Assembly: GCA_942493245.1 (NCBI GenBank)
Contig: OW818685.1
Location: 3,844,001-3,908,000 of the forward strand
Origin: DAOPYU01 sp942493245
Lineage (GTDB): Bacteria; Sumerlaeota; Sumerlaeia; UBA8349
Length of the DNA stretch: 64,000 bases
Direction: 5' to 3'
Part shown: positions 1 to 8,641 of the stretch, piece after piece
Layout: every line of letters starts with the position of its first letter
How positions within the stretch are numbered: the first letter of the stretch is position 1
Program-made: the position numbers and the translations under genes
The notes under the pieces: generated by a model
The model's database searches: none
The model's input: the letters and a program-made list of their open reading frames with translations, nothing else
What the model was told of the DNA's origin: nothing

Positions 1-498
1 GGCGTCCGTTATGAATACCGCGTCCGCAATATTATTCAGGACAAGACGGTGCAGTTCCTCGCTTTTGCGCAGCGCCGCCTCCGCCTGAAGACGCGCCTGG
101 CGCTCCCTGACCTCTTCGAGCGCCCGTTCCATCGCCAGCGGAAGTCTGGCAAGCCTGTTTTTCAGCACATAGTCCGTGGCGTCCTGTTTGAGGAGTTCTA
201 TGGCTCGTTCTTCGCCGATGGTACCGGAAATCGAAATAAACGGCACGCCGGGACAGTATGTCTTCGCCTGCACCAGCGCTTCCAGCGCGTCGAAACCGGG
301 GATCAGGTAGTCGGCCAAGACAATATCGTACCCACCGCGCCGCAAAAATGCGGTGTATTCCTGTCCGGTCGTCACCCAATCGATCTCCAAGTAAAAACCG
401 GCATCGATCAGGTGTTCGCGGATGATCTCGGCATCGCGCGGGGAATCTTCGAGATGCAGAATCCGCAGAGGTCTTTGGGCAAGCGTTTCATCGTTCAT
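1..498 (-). CDS. response regulator with PAS domain, partial (cut by window edge)
   Basis: Phosphorelay protein read leftwards off the window. The ATG at 498 opens a frame with a CheY-like receiver domain in residues 10-125: an acidic pair in LHLED, a phosphoacceptor Asp about residue 63 in DIVLADYLIPG, and a Lys in YVLKNRL. A charged, coiled-coil-like linker follows, then the start of a PAS domain (HRLVLNNIADAVFITD). Receiver-PAS proteins of this type usually end in a histidine kinase or GGDEF module, which would lie outside the window. Its start overlaps the end of the preceding regulator by 11 nt, so it is very probably co-transcribed and translationally coupled with the two upstream signalling genes. 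The output domain is not visible. Confidence 0.85.
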   Translation of the reverse strand, partial: MNDETLAQRPLRILHLEDSPRDAEIIREHLIDAGFYLEIDWVTTGQEYTAFLRRGGYDIVLADYLIPGFDALEALVQAKTYCPGVPFISISGTIGEERAIELLKQDATDYVLKNRLARLPLAMERALEEVRERQARLQAEAALRKSEELHRLVLNNIADAVFITDA

Positions 499-952
499 GG
501 TGTGCGGGCGCTCCTTGCGTCGGTCGTTCGTTCAGCATGGCCCAGAAGACTCCAAGCTGTTTCACCGCCTCGACAAACTCTGAAAATTTCACGGGTTTAA
601 CCACATAGGCGTTGGTTCCCAGTTCATAGCTTCGGTACAAATCCTGCTCTTCCCGAGAAGAGGTCAGCATCACCACCGGGATGAGTTTCAAGGCCGGGTC
701 GGAGCGGATGGCTCGTAACACCTCTATGCCGTCCATGCGCGGCATTTTGATATCCAGAATCACCACCGCCGGATTCCCGGTCTGGCGCGTCTGGAATTCC
801 CCCTGGTAACGCAGGTACTCCAGCGCCTCCACGCCGTCTTTGACGTGCGCGACCCGATTAGCCAGGTTGTAATCCGCCAGTCCCTCAATGGTCAACTCGG
901 CATCTTTGGGGTTATCCTCCGCCAGCAGGATGGGTTGCAGTTCTTCATGCAT
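488..952 (-). CDS. CheY-like response regulator (single receiver domain)
   Basis: A 154-residue stand-alone receiver domain without output domain, of the kind often paired with phytochrome-like or MASE kinases (Rcp1 type). The acidic pocket lies in LLAEDNP near residues 10-15. The phosphoacceptor Asp is about residue 67 in VVILDIKMPRMDG, the conserved Thr is in VMLTSSRE, and the Lys is in YVVKPVKF. The ATG at 952 lies inside the last codons of the upstream kinase (8-nt overlap), and its own end overlaps the next regulator by 11 nt. That arrangement points to tight coupling: the kinase phosphorylates this regulator, which may pass the phosphate on or act by protein-protein contact. The true partner is inferred from gene order. 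Confidence 0.92.
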   Translation of the reverse strand: MHEELQPILLAEDNPKDAELTIEGLADYNLANRVAHVKDGVEALEYLRYQGEFQTRQTGNPAVVILDIKMPRMDGIEVLRAIRSDPALKLIPVVMLTSSREEQDLYRSYELGTNAYVVKPVKFSEFVEAVKQLGVFWAMLNERPTQGAPAHHER

Positions 953-3788
953 GGTTTTCCTCCTCGTGTTCCGGCAGTGTGAAATAAAATGTGGCTCCCC
1001 GGTTCAATTCCGCCTCGGCCCAGACCCTGCCGCCGTGCCGGGCGACAATGCGCTGTACGGTAGCCAGACCTATTCCCGTGCCCTCAAAGTCTTCCTGTGG
1101 GTGCAGGCGCTGAAAGACGCCGAAGAGTTTGCCCGCGTACCGCATGTCGAAGCCCACCCCGTTGTCCGACACCTCGAAGGTGATCGTGCCGCCTTCCTTG
1201 TGGGCGCAGACCTCGATCCGGGCTGGATCTTGTTTTTGGGTAAATTTGGCGGCGTTCCCCAGGAGATTGACCCAGACCTGGCGCAGCAGGGCATGGTCTC
1301 CCCAGACGGTCGGCAGTTTCCCGATGTTCCACTCGATGGCGCGTCCTGGATGAATCTCTTTGACTAGCGTCAGCGCTTCCTGAATCACCCAGTTCATGTC
1401 CACGCTTTCCCAACGCATCTCCGCGCGCCCGGTTCTGGAGAAGTGGAGCAGGTCGTCAATCAGGGTACCCATCTGGCGGGCGGCATCGGAAATGATGTCC
1501 ACATAGTGCAGTCCCTGGTCGTTCAGACCGCCGCGACAGCGAGAGACCAGCAGTTCCACATAGCCGTCGATATGCCGCAGCGGCGCGCGCAGGTCGTGGG
1601 AGACGGAGTAACAGAACGCCTCCAGTTCCTTGTTGGCCCCTTCCAGTTGCGCGGTGCGTTCGGCGACCCGCCGTTCCAATTCCGCGTTGAGTTTGTAAAT
1701 CTCTTCCTCGGCTCGCTTGCGCTCGGTAATGTCCGTTCCGATGGCGAGTACGCCGATCACTTCGCCCTGTTCGTCGCGCTCAACAATCATGCGTATTTGA
1801 TGAACAATCGATGCCTTGGTCGGGAGCGGCATAGTAAATTCGATTTCTCTATTCTCGCCGCTCGCGAGGGCGGTGTCCACGGCTTGTGCGTAGGCTTCGT
1901 AACTCCCATCGGGATGAAATTCGCGGATGCGCGTACCCAGCATTCTCGCGGCGTCAGCGCCCAGAGTTTTTTCGAGCGCGGGGTTGACGTAAACGGTTCG
2001 TCCTTCCCGATCGTAACGAACGATATTGTCCGGCAGATTCGCCGCCAGCGTACGGAATTCATGCTCGCGCGCCCGCAGTAAACGGTTGCTGCGCTCGCGC
2101 TCCAGTTCGGCGGCAGCACGTGTCGCTACCAGTTGCAGCAGTTGGGTGACCGGTGCATCGTCAGGAAGCGGCTTATTGCCTATGACGGCGATCAAGCCTA
2201 TCGGCCGGTCTGTTGAATCCCACAGTGGAATGCCGATATAACTTTCTGCGCCCATTTCGGGCAACAGGGTGTCTTCGGGAAACAGTTGCTGAATACCATG
2301 CGGATAAACGCAAAGTCGCCGCCCCATAACGTTTTCGCATGGCGTGCCCTTGAGGGCGTAGCGCATATTCGGTATGATCGCGCCTTTGGCATACAATGCC
2401 ACCGTCTCCGCCATATCCGGATTCTCATCTATCCGGTCGATGAGGGCATAATCCATATCGAGTTTCTCGCCGAGAAACCGCGCGAGCGCATCGAAGAAAT
2501 TTTCCGCGCCAGTCTGCCAGCCGCGTTGAGCGACAAACAACAAGGCATCATCCAAGAGTTTTCGCTCGGTTATGTCCACGAAGGACACAACCATCTGCGT
2601 GATTCCCCCCGCGCTGTTGTATTCCGGCTCGGCATTGACCAGTACCCATGTAACATCGGCTCGGTTTGGGCAACTGATTCCCACCATATAGCCCCGGAGG
2701 GGTTTTCGAGTGGAGAGCGCCAGGCTTGCCGGATATTCCGCAACGGGCAGGACGGAACCGTCCTCCCGCACAAAATGCCATTCGGGATCAATCAGTTCCC
2801 TGCCGAGGAGTTGATCCGCCGAAAGTCCAAGCAGTTCCTGCGCCAGCGGATTGCTGTCCAGGATGCGGCCCTGGCCGTCGTGGAGTACGATGGCGGTTTG
2901 CACCTTGTGAATGAGTGACCGGTACCTTTCCTCGCTCAGGCACAATTCCGCAGTGCGTTCTTTCACCCGTACCTCCAGATCCTCCTTTGCTTTTTCGATG
3001 GTTTCCTGCGCCTGCCGGAGATCTCTGAAAATAAGATTGAAGGGGTCTCGCAGCCCGGTTACCAGCAGCGCCCGGTAGATCAGGTAAAAAGCCACCAACT
3101 TGGAAAAATGCCCAAACTCATTGGCAAAATCATACACGCTCACATAAGCGGTGAACGACATTTCGGAAAGGGCGGTACAGGCGATGGAAGAAACCGTGAG
3201 GAGGAAAACCGTTTGGGTGAAATGCCTCCGTTGTATGTAAAAGAGATACAGCGAGACGAGAAGGGAAGCGGTGATCACGTACTCGCTGGTAATCTTGAAG
3301 GGGGTGAGTCCTTTCCCTTCGATGAAGCAATTCGGGAAATGACCGGAGTAGGCCATTGTCACCAGCGCCGAGACAGCCACGGCATACCCGCCCAAAATGA
3401 CGCGGCTGTCCACTTTGCGGGCTACGAAAAAAGGCGCGATGCACAGGGTGGCGGCCTGCAAAGAGCGGGCCGCTATCCAGAGTTGGGTCGGTAAGTTTGA
3501 GTCAAACGTCGGGAACACGTTCATCCCCTTGTAGGCGAGGGTGTGGACCAGATCTATCAGGGCGATGAAAGCATAGCCGATGCCAAGAATCTTGAGGCAA
3601 TCGTTGGGCAGAAATTCGCGAGTGTTCCAAGTGAGAATGAAGAGGATCAAGCCAATGGCAATGGTGATGATTTCGATGATACTGTGAAACAAGAGATAGT
3701 TATGGAGGCTCATGAGATAAAGTCCCACCATAATGGCTGTAATAACGACCGCATAGAAGAGTTGTTCGAGCCTGTTGTGATTACTCAC
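945..3788 (-). CDS. MASE3-domain sensor histidine kinase with PAS and GAF domains
   Basis: A 947-residue membrane sensor kinase. The first ~250 residues hold about seven hydrophobic helices with the MASE3 pattern (FHSIIEIITIAIGLILF, IALIDLVHTLAYKGM). A coiled coil, PAS 1 (about 285-405), a GAF-like domain (about 425-585, ending in VATRAAAELERERS), PAS 2 (about 590-710) and a second coiled coil follow. The HisKA domain carries the phosphorylatable His in YSVSHDLRAPLRH near residue 735. The HATPase domain has its N box in NLLGNAAKF and G boxes in DNGVGF and GTGIGLA. It is first in an operon with two receiver proteins that overlap it end to end. The signal sensed is unknown. Membrane and soluble sensory domains in one protein suggest that it integrates an envelope cue with small-molecule or redox cues. 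Confidence 0.95.
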   Translation of the reverse strand: MSNHNRLEQLFYAVVITAIMVGLYLMSLHNYLLFHSIIEIITIAIGLILFILTWNTREFLPNDCLKILGIGYAFIALIDLVHTLAYKGMNVFPTFDSNLPTQLWIAARSLQAATLCIAPFFVARKVDSRVILGGYAVAVSALVTMAYSGHFPNCFIEGKGLTPFKITSEYVITASLLVSLYLFYIQRRHFTQTVFLLTVSSIACTALSEMSFTAYVSVYDFANEFGHFSKLVAFYLIYRALLVTGLRDPFNLIFRDLRQAQETIEKAKEDLEVRVKERTAELCLSEERYRSLIHKVQTAIVLHDGQGRILDSNPLAQELLGLSADQLLGRELIDPEWHFVREDGSVLPVAEYPASLALSTRKPLRGYMVGISCPNRADVTWVLVNAEPEYNSAGGITQMVVSFVDITERKLLDDALLFVAQRGWQTGAENFFDALARFLGEKLDMDYALIDRIDENPDMAETVALYAKGAIIPNMRYALKGTPCENVMGRRLCVYPHGIQQLFPEDTLLPEMGAESYIGIPLWDSTDRPIGLIAVIGNKPLPDDAPVTQLLQLVATRAAAELERERSNRLLRAREHEFRTLAANLPDNIVRYDREGRTVYVNPALEKTLGADAARMLGTRIREFHPDGSYEAYAQAVDTALASGENREIEFTMPLPTKASIVHQIRMIVERDEQGEVIGVLAIGTDITERKRAEEEIYKLNAELERRVAERTAQLEGANKELEAFCYSVSHDLRAPLRHIDGYVELLVSRCRGGLNDQGLHYVDIISDAARQMGTLIDDLLHFSRTGRAEMRWESVDMNWVIQEALTLVKEIHPGRAIEWNIGKLPTVWGDHALLRQVWVNLLGNAAKFTQKQDPARIEVCAHKEGGTITFEVSDNGVGFDMRYAGKLFGVFQRLHPQEDFEGTGIGLATVQRIVARHGGRVWAEAELNRGATFYFTLPEHEEENHA

Positions 3789-4104
3789 CTTGCTCTCCTT
3801 GGATCACGCCACAACCTCGTCTGTTTTTATTGACGCCCCGCTACAATCAATAGATAAGTTCTCATAGATTGGACGGTACTTCCCGCTGCGAAAGACGAAA
3901 CAATGCATCTACGTATGGCTGAGGATATTCTCCACCCACAGGGGGAGAGTTGTCAATTCTAATAGGTTCGCCAAGGATCGTGGATCGGGATCGAATTGCC
4001 TCATAATTAATGTTACCGAAGTTTAGCCGCAATTCAGGGTGGGAGTGGTGGACTGGGATGGTTGACTCAAAATGGGTGTTACCGACATCCAGGGAGAGTC
4101 CGCC
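3789..4104. other. intergenic region upstream of the kinase operon
   Basis: This 316-base stretch separates the divergent kinase operon from the transposase remnant. It should hold the kinase promoter, but no convincing -35/-10 pair could be picked. On the minus strand between about 4060 and 3862 there is an open stretch with a protein-like composition (for example LNFGNINYEAI and ILGEPIRIDN, ending in REVPSNL and a stop). It is not recognised and may be a gene fragment brought in or cut by the neighbouring insertion element. Confidence 0.4.
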
Positions 4105-4690
4105 ATGGGAGAAATCATGAGTTACCCCTCGCGTCAGGAGTATTTTCGCACCCAGGGACCCCGTTACCGCAAGGCGGCGCGGAGCGAGAAAGGCCGAATT
4201 CTCGACGAGGCGTGCGCCCTCTTCGGCCTGCATCGCAAATCCACGATCCGTGCTTTGAACTCGTCGGGGAAACGCTCCACCGGCAAAGCCGGACGACCCC
4301 CGCTCTACCGCGACAAGACCCTGCTCAAGGTCCTCAAGGCGATCTGGCTGGCGGCGCGGGCCAGCCCTGCTCGAAGCGGCTGGCGGCGCTCCTGCCCGGC
4401 TGGATCGAGGCCGACACTGTGGCGCCCACTGCGGCCAGTCGCTCGCGGGCGCGTTCGTGTGGAGCCTGACGCTGACCGACATCTGGAGCGGCTGGACCGA
4501 GAGCCGCGCCGTGTGGAACAAGGACCACCGCCAGATTGTGGCGCGCGTGCGCGAGATCGAGCAGACCCTGCCGTTCGATCTGCTCGGATTCGACAGCGAC
4601 AACGGCTCGGAGTTCATCACCCACGCGCTCGTGCGCTTCCTGCGCGAGCGCCCCGGCCACACCCTGCACCTTTGCTCCGCGTTTATCGTC
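4105..4690 (+). pseudogene. integrase-type (rve/DDE) transposase, degraded
   Basis: Remnant of an integrase-core transposase (ISNCY/IS481-like). The N-terminal helix-turn-helix part is intact from the ATG at 4105 (SYPSRQEYFRTQGPRYRKA, GLHRKSTIRAL). Near 4357 the match jumps to another frame (GQPCSKRLAALLPGW). It then runs straight into IEADTVA, so roughly 60-100 residues before the catalytic domain are missing. A second frameshift near 4425 moves into CGQSLAGAFVWSLT and SDNGSEFITH, which carry two of the DDE residues (D in EADTVA, D in DSDNGS). The C-terminal third with the catalytic Glu is gone after about 4660. With two frameshifts, an internal deletion and a 3' truncation it cannot encode a working enzyme. 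No clear terminal repeats were found. Confidence 0.8.
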
Positions 4691-4813
4691 GCCCTCCCGA
4701 CAAGCCCGGAAAATTGAGAATTGTGGAAGGCGGTGTCCGTGCTTTCCACGATTCGAACGGACTCTCTTTCCCCGTCCCGCCGTCAGACGCCCGCGGGGGG
4801 ATTCTTTTCGGAA

Positions 4814-6454
4814 TTAAAAATCGTCTCTCTTCGCATCTTCATCGAACGGAATGACCAGATTTGCTTTGCTCCCGGGCTTGCCCACGGGCGTCCTTGCGGG
4901 AGCGTGGCGCCCTGGCAACAGTCCGGGTCTTTTCCCTCCCGGACTGGCGGCGTGCGCCAATTGCATGTGAACGGGAGGATACCCCTGGACGTCCGTTGTG
5001 CTCGTGCCTTCCACCAGAGTGACCAGATTTCCCACAACCCCCCGCATCTGTTGCGCCTGGGACGAAAGTTCCTCGCTGGCCGACGCCGCCTCTTCCGAGT
5101 TCGAAGCCACCTGTTGCGTCACCTTGTCCATCTGCGCCACGGCGCTGTTGATCTGTTCGATTCCCTCGGATTGTTCCTCGGAAGCCGTCGTCACCTCGCG
5201 CGCGTCCACTGCCACCGTCCTGGCCACCTCGAGAATCCGCGCGATCGCGTCCGAGGCCCGGTTTACAATCTCCGCCCCATGGTTCGACTGCTCGACACTG
5301 GTCTGGATGAGCTGCGCGGTGTCTTTCGCCGCCACAGCGGAGCGCTGCGCCAAGTTGCGCACCTCTTCGGCCACTACGGCAAAGCCCTTGCCATGCTCGC
5401 CCGCGCGAGCGGCCTCGACCGCCGCGTTGAGCGCCAGCAGGTTCGTCTGGAACGCGATTTCCTCGATGGTCTTGATAATCCCCGAGATTTTCGCCGAGGA
5501 CTCCTTGATGTGGTTCATGGCTGTCACGGTCTCTCCCATCGCCACACTGGCCTGTTCGGCGGCCTTCTGGGCTGCCTCGGCCCCCTCGGTCGCCCGCCTG
5601 GCCTTTTCGGCATTGCCCCTGGCCTGGCTGGCCAGCTCTTCCAGAGCCGACGAGGACTCCTCGAGGCTCGAGGCCTGTTCGGTGGCCCCTTCGGCCAGAT
5701 TCTGGCTGGCCGAAGAAATCTGCCCCGAAGCCGCCGCCACCTGCCCGGAACCCTCCGTCAACGATGCGATCGCTCGGTTCAGCGGACCCGTGATCGAGCG
5801 GGTGATGAGGATCGCCAGGATGACCGCCAGGGAAATGCCCACGACAAGAACCGTGATCATGGCCGTCTTGGATCGTGCGGCCAACGTGGTGGCAGTCTTC
5901 CTCTGGTCGTCAGCGGACTGGGTGTTGATGTCGGTCACTTTGGCAAGCGCTTGTTCCGCCGCCGAGAAGTAAGGCGCGATTGTCACGAGCGCAAACTCAC
6001 TCATTTTTGCGTAATTGGCCTCGCTTTTGTCCGCCTGATACGCCTTAGCCAGTTTTACATACTCGTCATGTTGTTGCCACCACTTGTCCCACGCGGGCAC
6101 AAACTTGTCCCACTCCACCTTTTCCTCCGGGGTCTGAGGCAGGGGATCGTACACCTTGCGGGCGTCTTCGATCCGCTTCTTGATCGCGTCGAACTTCGCG
6201 TAGATTTCCTCGCGGCCCTTGTCGTCCAGTACCGTACTCAACAGGGCGTTTTCGGCGCCATCTACGGCGGTCTGCGCCTCATTGATCACGCCCAAGCTCT
6301 CGACACTGGGCAAACATACCCCGCCAATTCCCTCGATTCCTGTTTGCATGCTGCTGATGCTGACAAACCCCACCAGCCCGATGATCAGCGCCACCAGCGC
6401 CACCACCATATACCCCAGGATCATCTTCGTGCTCAATGCCATGTTCTTGAACAT
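4814..6454 (-). CDS. methyl-accepting chemotaxis protein
   Basis: A 546-residue chemoreceptor. A membrane helix lies at about residues 9-32 (MVVALVALIIGLVGFVSI), then a periplasmic four-helix-bundle-like sensor (about 33-187), and a second membrane helix (VLVVGISLAVILAILI). A short HAMP-like linker leads into a long cytoplasmic coiled coil. The signalling tip that binds CheA and CheW is unmistakable (IEEIAFQTNLLALNAAVEAA, then GKGFAVVAEEVRNLA). The C-terminal tail is basic and proline-rich, with no NWETF-type CheR tether. The ATG at 6454 is preferred over an upstream in-frame start at 6517 because it follows a GGAAGG ribosome-binding site and starts just before the first membrane helix. No che genes are nearby, so it presumably works with a remote chemotaxis array. 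The ligand is unknown. Confidence 0.95.
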   Translation of the reverse strand: MFKNMALSTKMILGYMVVALVALIIGLVGFVSISSMQTGIEGIGGVCLPSVESLGVINEAQTAVDGAENALLSTVLDDKGREEIYAKFDAIKKRIEDARKVYDPLPQTPEEKVEWDKFVPAWDKWWQQHDEYVKLAKAYQADKSEANYAKMSEFALVTIAPYFSAAEQALAKVTDINTQSADDQRKTATTLAARSKTAMITVLVVGISLAVILAILITRSITGPLNRAIASLTEGSGQVAAASGQISSASQNLAEGATEQASSLEESSSALEELASQARGNAEKARRATEGAEAAQKAAEQASVAMGETVTAMNHIKESSAKISGIIKTIEEIAFQTNLLALNAAVEAARAGEHGKGFAVVAEEVRNLAQRSAVAAKDTAQLIQTSVEQSNHGAEIVNRASDAIARILEVARTVAVDAREVTTASEEQSEGIEQINSAVAQMDKVTQQVASNSEEAASASEELSSQAQQMRGVVGNLVTLVEGTSTTDVQGYPPVHMQLAHAASPGGKRPGLLPGRHAPARTPVGKPGSKANLVIPFDEDAKRDDF

Positions 6455-7092
6455 CAATCCTTCCCCCCCTCCCGGTTTGGCGTTTTTGTTATCTCTGGGA
6501 ACGCCAAACGTGTGCATACTCCAAAGGAGATGCGTGGAATGAACACAGAAACAAATGAGCCTCCTTTCCCCTGCCGAGTCTGATTCGATTGAGATCTTGA
6601 TTCTTATGGAGTTGCTCTCACCTGTGCGGCGTTTCCGGTCCCCAGGCCGTTCGGCCCCCGACCTTCTTGAGGGTTGACCGATCCCTTCGCTCCGGCGCGC
6701 TTTTCGGCGCTCTGGACGGATGCCCTTCCTTGCCCCCTCTCACCAGCCGATTTTCTCGAAATCGCAAGAGTGTGGGCCGGCAGTCGGTTGTTCTCTATGA
6801 GAATTGCACTCCTCTTTGTTTGTATCGGACGGTCCGGATGGTTTCATAAGCGGGTTTCTCAGAAATTCTCGGCCCGGAGCGCCCGCGTTGGCGTCGTTGT
6901 CGTTCCCGAGCACGACATTTCCCTTAGAGCGTGTCGCCACAAGATCTTGAGCCAATGAACCTAAAAATCGCAGTTGGCGCTTTCCCCCGCATTTCTCTTT
7001 CTTCCGACGTCCTTCTTCTCTTTCCGGAACTCACCCTCCGGGTGTCTTGAGTTCTCCTGATTCCAAACGACTTGTTCGCGTAACTGCGGTTT
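6455..7092. other. intergenic region, no gene recognised
   Basis: About 640 bases between the chemoreceptor start and the IS5-like remnant. It should contain the chemoreceptor promoter. Short open frames on both strands (up to about 94 codons) show no family resemblance, except for a weak chance-like NDANAG string on the minus strand near 6880. The stretch borders three broken transposases and may itself be decayed mobile or flanking DNA. Confidence 0.4.
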
Positions 7093-7395
7093 TCAGGATG
7101 AAACAGGCGCCTGATTTGGACGGTCGCAAGGTATGATCTTGTGTTTTTTGAATAACGTGTCGCGATCCCTCTCTATTCTTTCAGGCGCAGAAATGCGTTT
7201 TCAACCCAGTGACGTATCTTGTCGAGATGTGGGTCATAATCGCGCAGATTATTACGGTTCTTTCTTGGGGGAATGACGGGATCCATCCCCTGCCTGGCCA
7301 CAGATCCAACACCGCCTCTGCCAAACCCCGTGTCGGCGATCAGAAAGTCCGCCCGCATGGAATCAATCCGGGCTCCCGCCCCTGTGATTTTCCTG
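7093..7395 (-). pseudogene. IS5-family transposase C-terminal remnant with nonsense codon
   Basis: The minus strand reads through the hallmark C-terminal half of an IS5-family DDE transposase: FLIADTGFG, then DPVIPPRKNRNN, then HWVENAFLRLKE. A TAG at 7173-7175 interrupts it exactly where the family has the Trp of KEWRGIATRY. Reading on in the same frame gives RGIATRYSKNTRSYLATVQI, so a single TGG to TAG change is the simplest explanation. The segment between IADTGFG and PVIPPRK is shorter or altered compared with the family, and the N-terminal half (DNA binding, first catalytic Asp) is missing. The element is therefore dead. Confidence 0.8.
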
Positions 7396-7467
7396 TTTCG
7401 CAGAAAGAGGTGATTTCCTCTCCTTGCTCATTGCCTGATTTCAACTCATAAGTGCAACCTTCGGCTT

Positions 7468-8090
7468 TCAGCATAGCCGCACTCGCTTGCCTTCCACAAG
7501 GACTTCGTGCGGGGTCAGGTAGCCCAGGGTTTTTCTCGGACGATTGTTCAGGAGGTCCTGGGCCATTTTGACCCACTCGACTGAGAGATCTTTCAGCGGC
7601 ATTTTCTTGGGGAAGTACTGAGGCATCAACCCATTGGTGTTCTCGTTCAGGTCGCGTTCGCACGAGTGGTAGGGACGGGCAAAGTACACCGCCCCCCCCC
7701 AAAAAAAACGCGCGATTGCTTCGTACTCAGAAAATTCCTTGTCGTTGTCAAACGTCAACGTTTTGAAGATTCCGCTAAACGCTTGGCGCAGATCAGAATC
7801 GCCTCTGTAACCTCGGACGCGCTCTATGCGGAACAGGTTCGATGAGCACTTACTGGCTCTTGCGCTCCACGAGCGTCACCAAGTCCTCCTGATGATGGTT
7901 CTCACCGATCACGGTGTCCCCTTCCCAATCACCCCGGCGCCCTTTGGCATCCACTACCGACGGGCGCTTCTCGATCCCCACCCGATGGGGAATTTTCCCC
8001 CGGTTATCGGCACAGCCGTAGCGCTTCTTGCGCTTACGGTTCGAGCGGCGCAAATTCTGCCACAAAGTCCTTCCCGGCTACTGGGCATGG
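7468..8090 (-). pseudogene. IS30-family transposase remnant
   Basis: Two open pieces on the minus strand form the catalytic half of an IS30 transposase. The upstream piece, from about 8065, has NLRRSNRKRKKRYG, then GDWEGDTVIGENHHQ (first catalytic Asp region), then LVTLVERKS. A frameshift and stop follow near 7850. The downstream piece has KTLTFDNDKEFSEYE (second Asp) and ARPYHSCERDLNENTNGL (catalytic Glu region), then NNRPRKTLGYLTPHEVL. Some positions of IS30 motifs are changed; the family usually has DNGKEF, and CERGxNEN before TNGL. The N-terminal helix-turn-helix region is absent upstream of 8090. A run of C and A residues near 7690 also looks eroded. Not functional. Confidence 0.82.
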
Positions 8091-8605
8091 CAGATAATGA
8101 AGAAACAGAAACCCTCTCTCATGTTGCCCTCAAACCTGTGATGCGGCCCAAACCGCTTTACGGGCTTTTTTGTGATCCGGTCATGGGCTGGGAAAAATTT
8201 CTCCGAATATGGGGGGAGATTTTGGGCAGTCTGACGCTCAATGTATAGAACTACAAAGTGGCGTGGACGGCCTGACTCAACTCAATCGCGGTTTTGAAGT
8301 GGATCTCGACCGGTAGAAAACCTGGTGCGAGGCCGCTGAGAAAAACATCCGGCAACAGAATCAGATCATCGCGACACTGAAACGGCAACCGAAAGTGAAA
8401 GCGGCATGATCCACGACGTGGACATCGAAACAGCCGAATTGAACCGTCCCAATCGGATCGGGGCGTTCTGTTACCACATCCACTCGGACGATGCGGTCAG
8501 CGTCTTGACTGCCGATGACGAGCAGGGCGGGTTTCTGAACGGTCCTGACGCCTGGAGTGCGAAAGCCGTTGGGGCGCAACGGAGGTGACCATGGTTGGGC
8601 GCTTT
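8091..8605. other. unassigned region beside IS remnants
   Basis: About 500 bases between the IS30-like remnant and the 3' end of the cytochrome operon. Several short frames exist on both strands, such as a plus-strand 60-codon frame from 8406. A plus-strand stretch near 8310-8410 reads AAEKNIRQQNQIIATLK and looks helical, but stop codons interrupt it. Nothing could be matched to a family. The most likely reading is decayed mobile-element DNA. Confidence 0.35.
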
Positions 8606-8641
8606 GCGGCCAGCGATAAAGGTTTTTTCATCGCTGGTCGC
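8606..8641. repeat. 12-bp inverted repeat at the 3' end of the cytochrome gene
   Basis: GCGGCCAGCGAT at 8606-8617 pairs with ATCGCTGGTCGC at 8630-8641 (one G-T wobble) around a 12-base loop. The right arm overlaps the stop codon of the minus-strand 19-heme cytochrome gene. There is no U-rich run after it on the minus strand, so it is not a typical intrinsic terminator. It may instead protect the mRNA 3' end. Confidence 0.5.

Noticed and set aside
3862..4749. Minus-strand open frame of 295 codons taken as one gene
   Set aside because: Most of it is antisense to the recognisable integrase remnant; only the last ~60 codons look possibly coding and are noted separately.
4721..6583. Plus-strand open frame of 620 codons
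   Set aside because: It is antisense to the chemoreceptor, whose signalling tip is unmistakable; the plus-strand translation is Arg, Leu and Gly rich without domains.
6740..6955. Possible ROK-kinase fragment (NDANAG string, minus strand)
   Set aside because: Only a six-residue resemblance, no other ROK motif around it.
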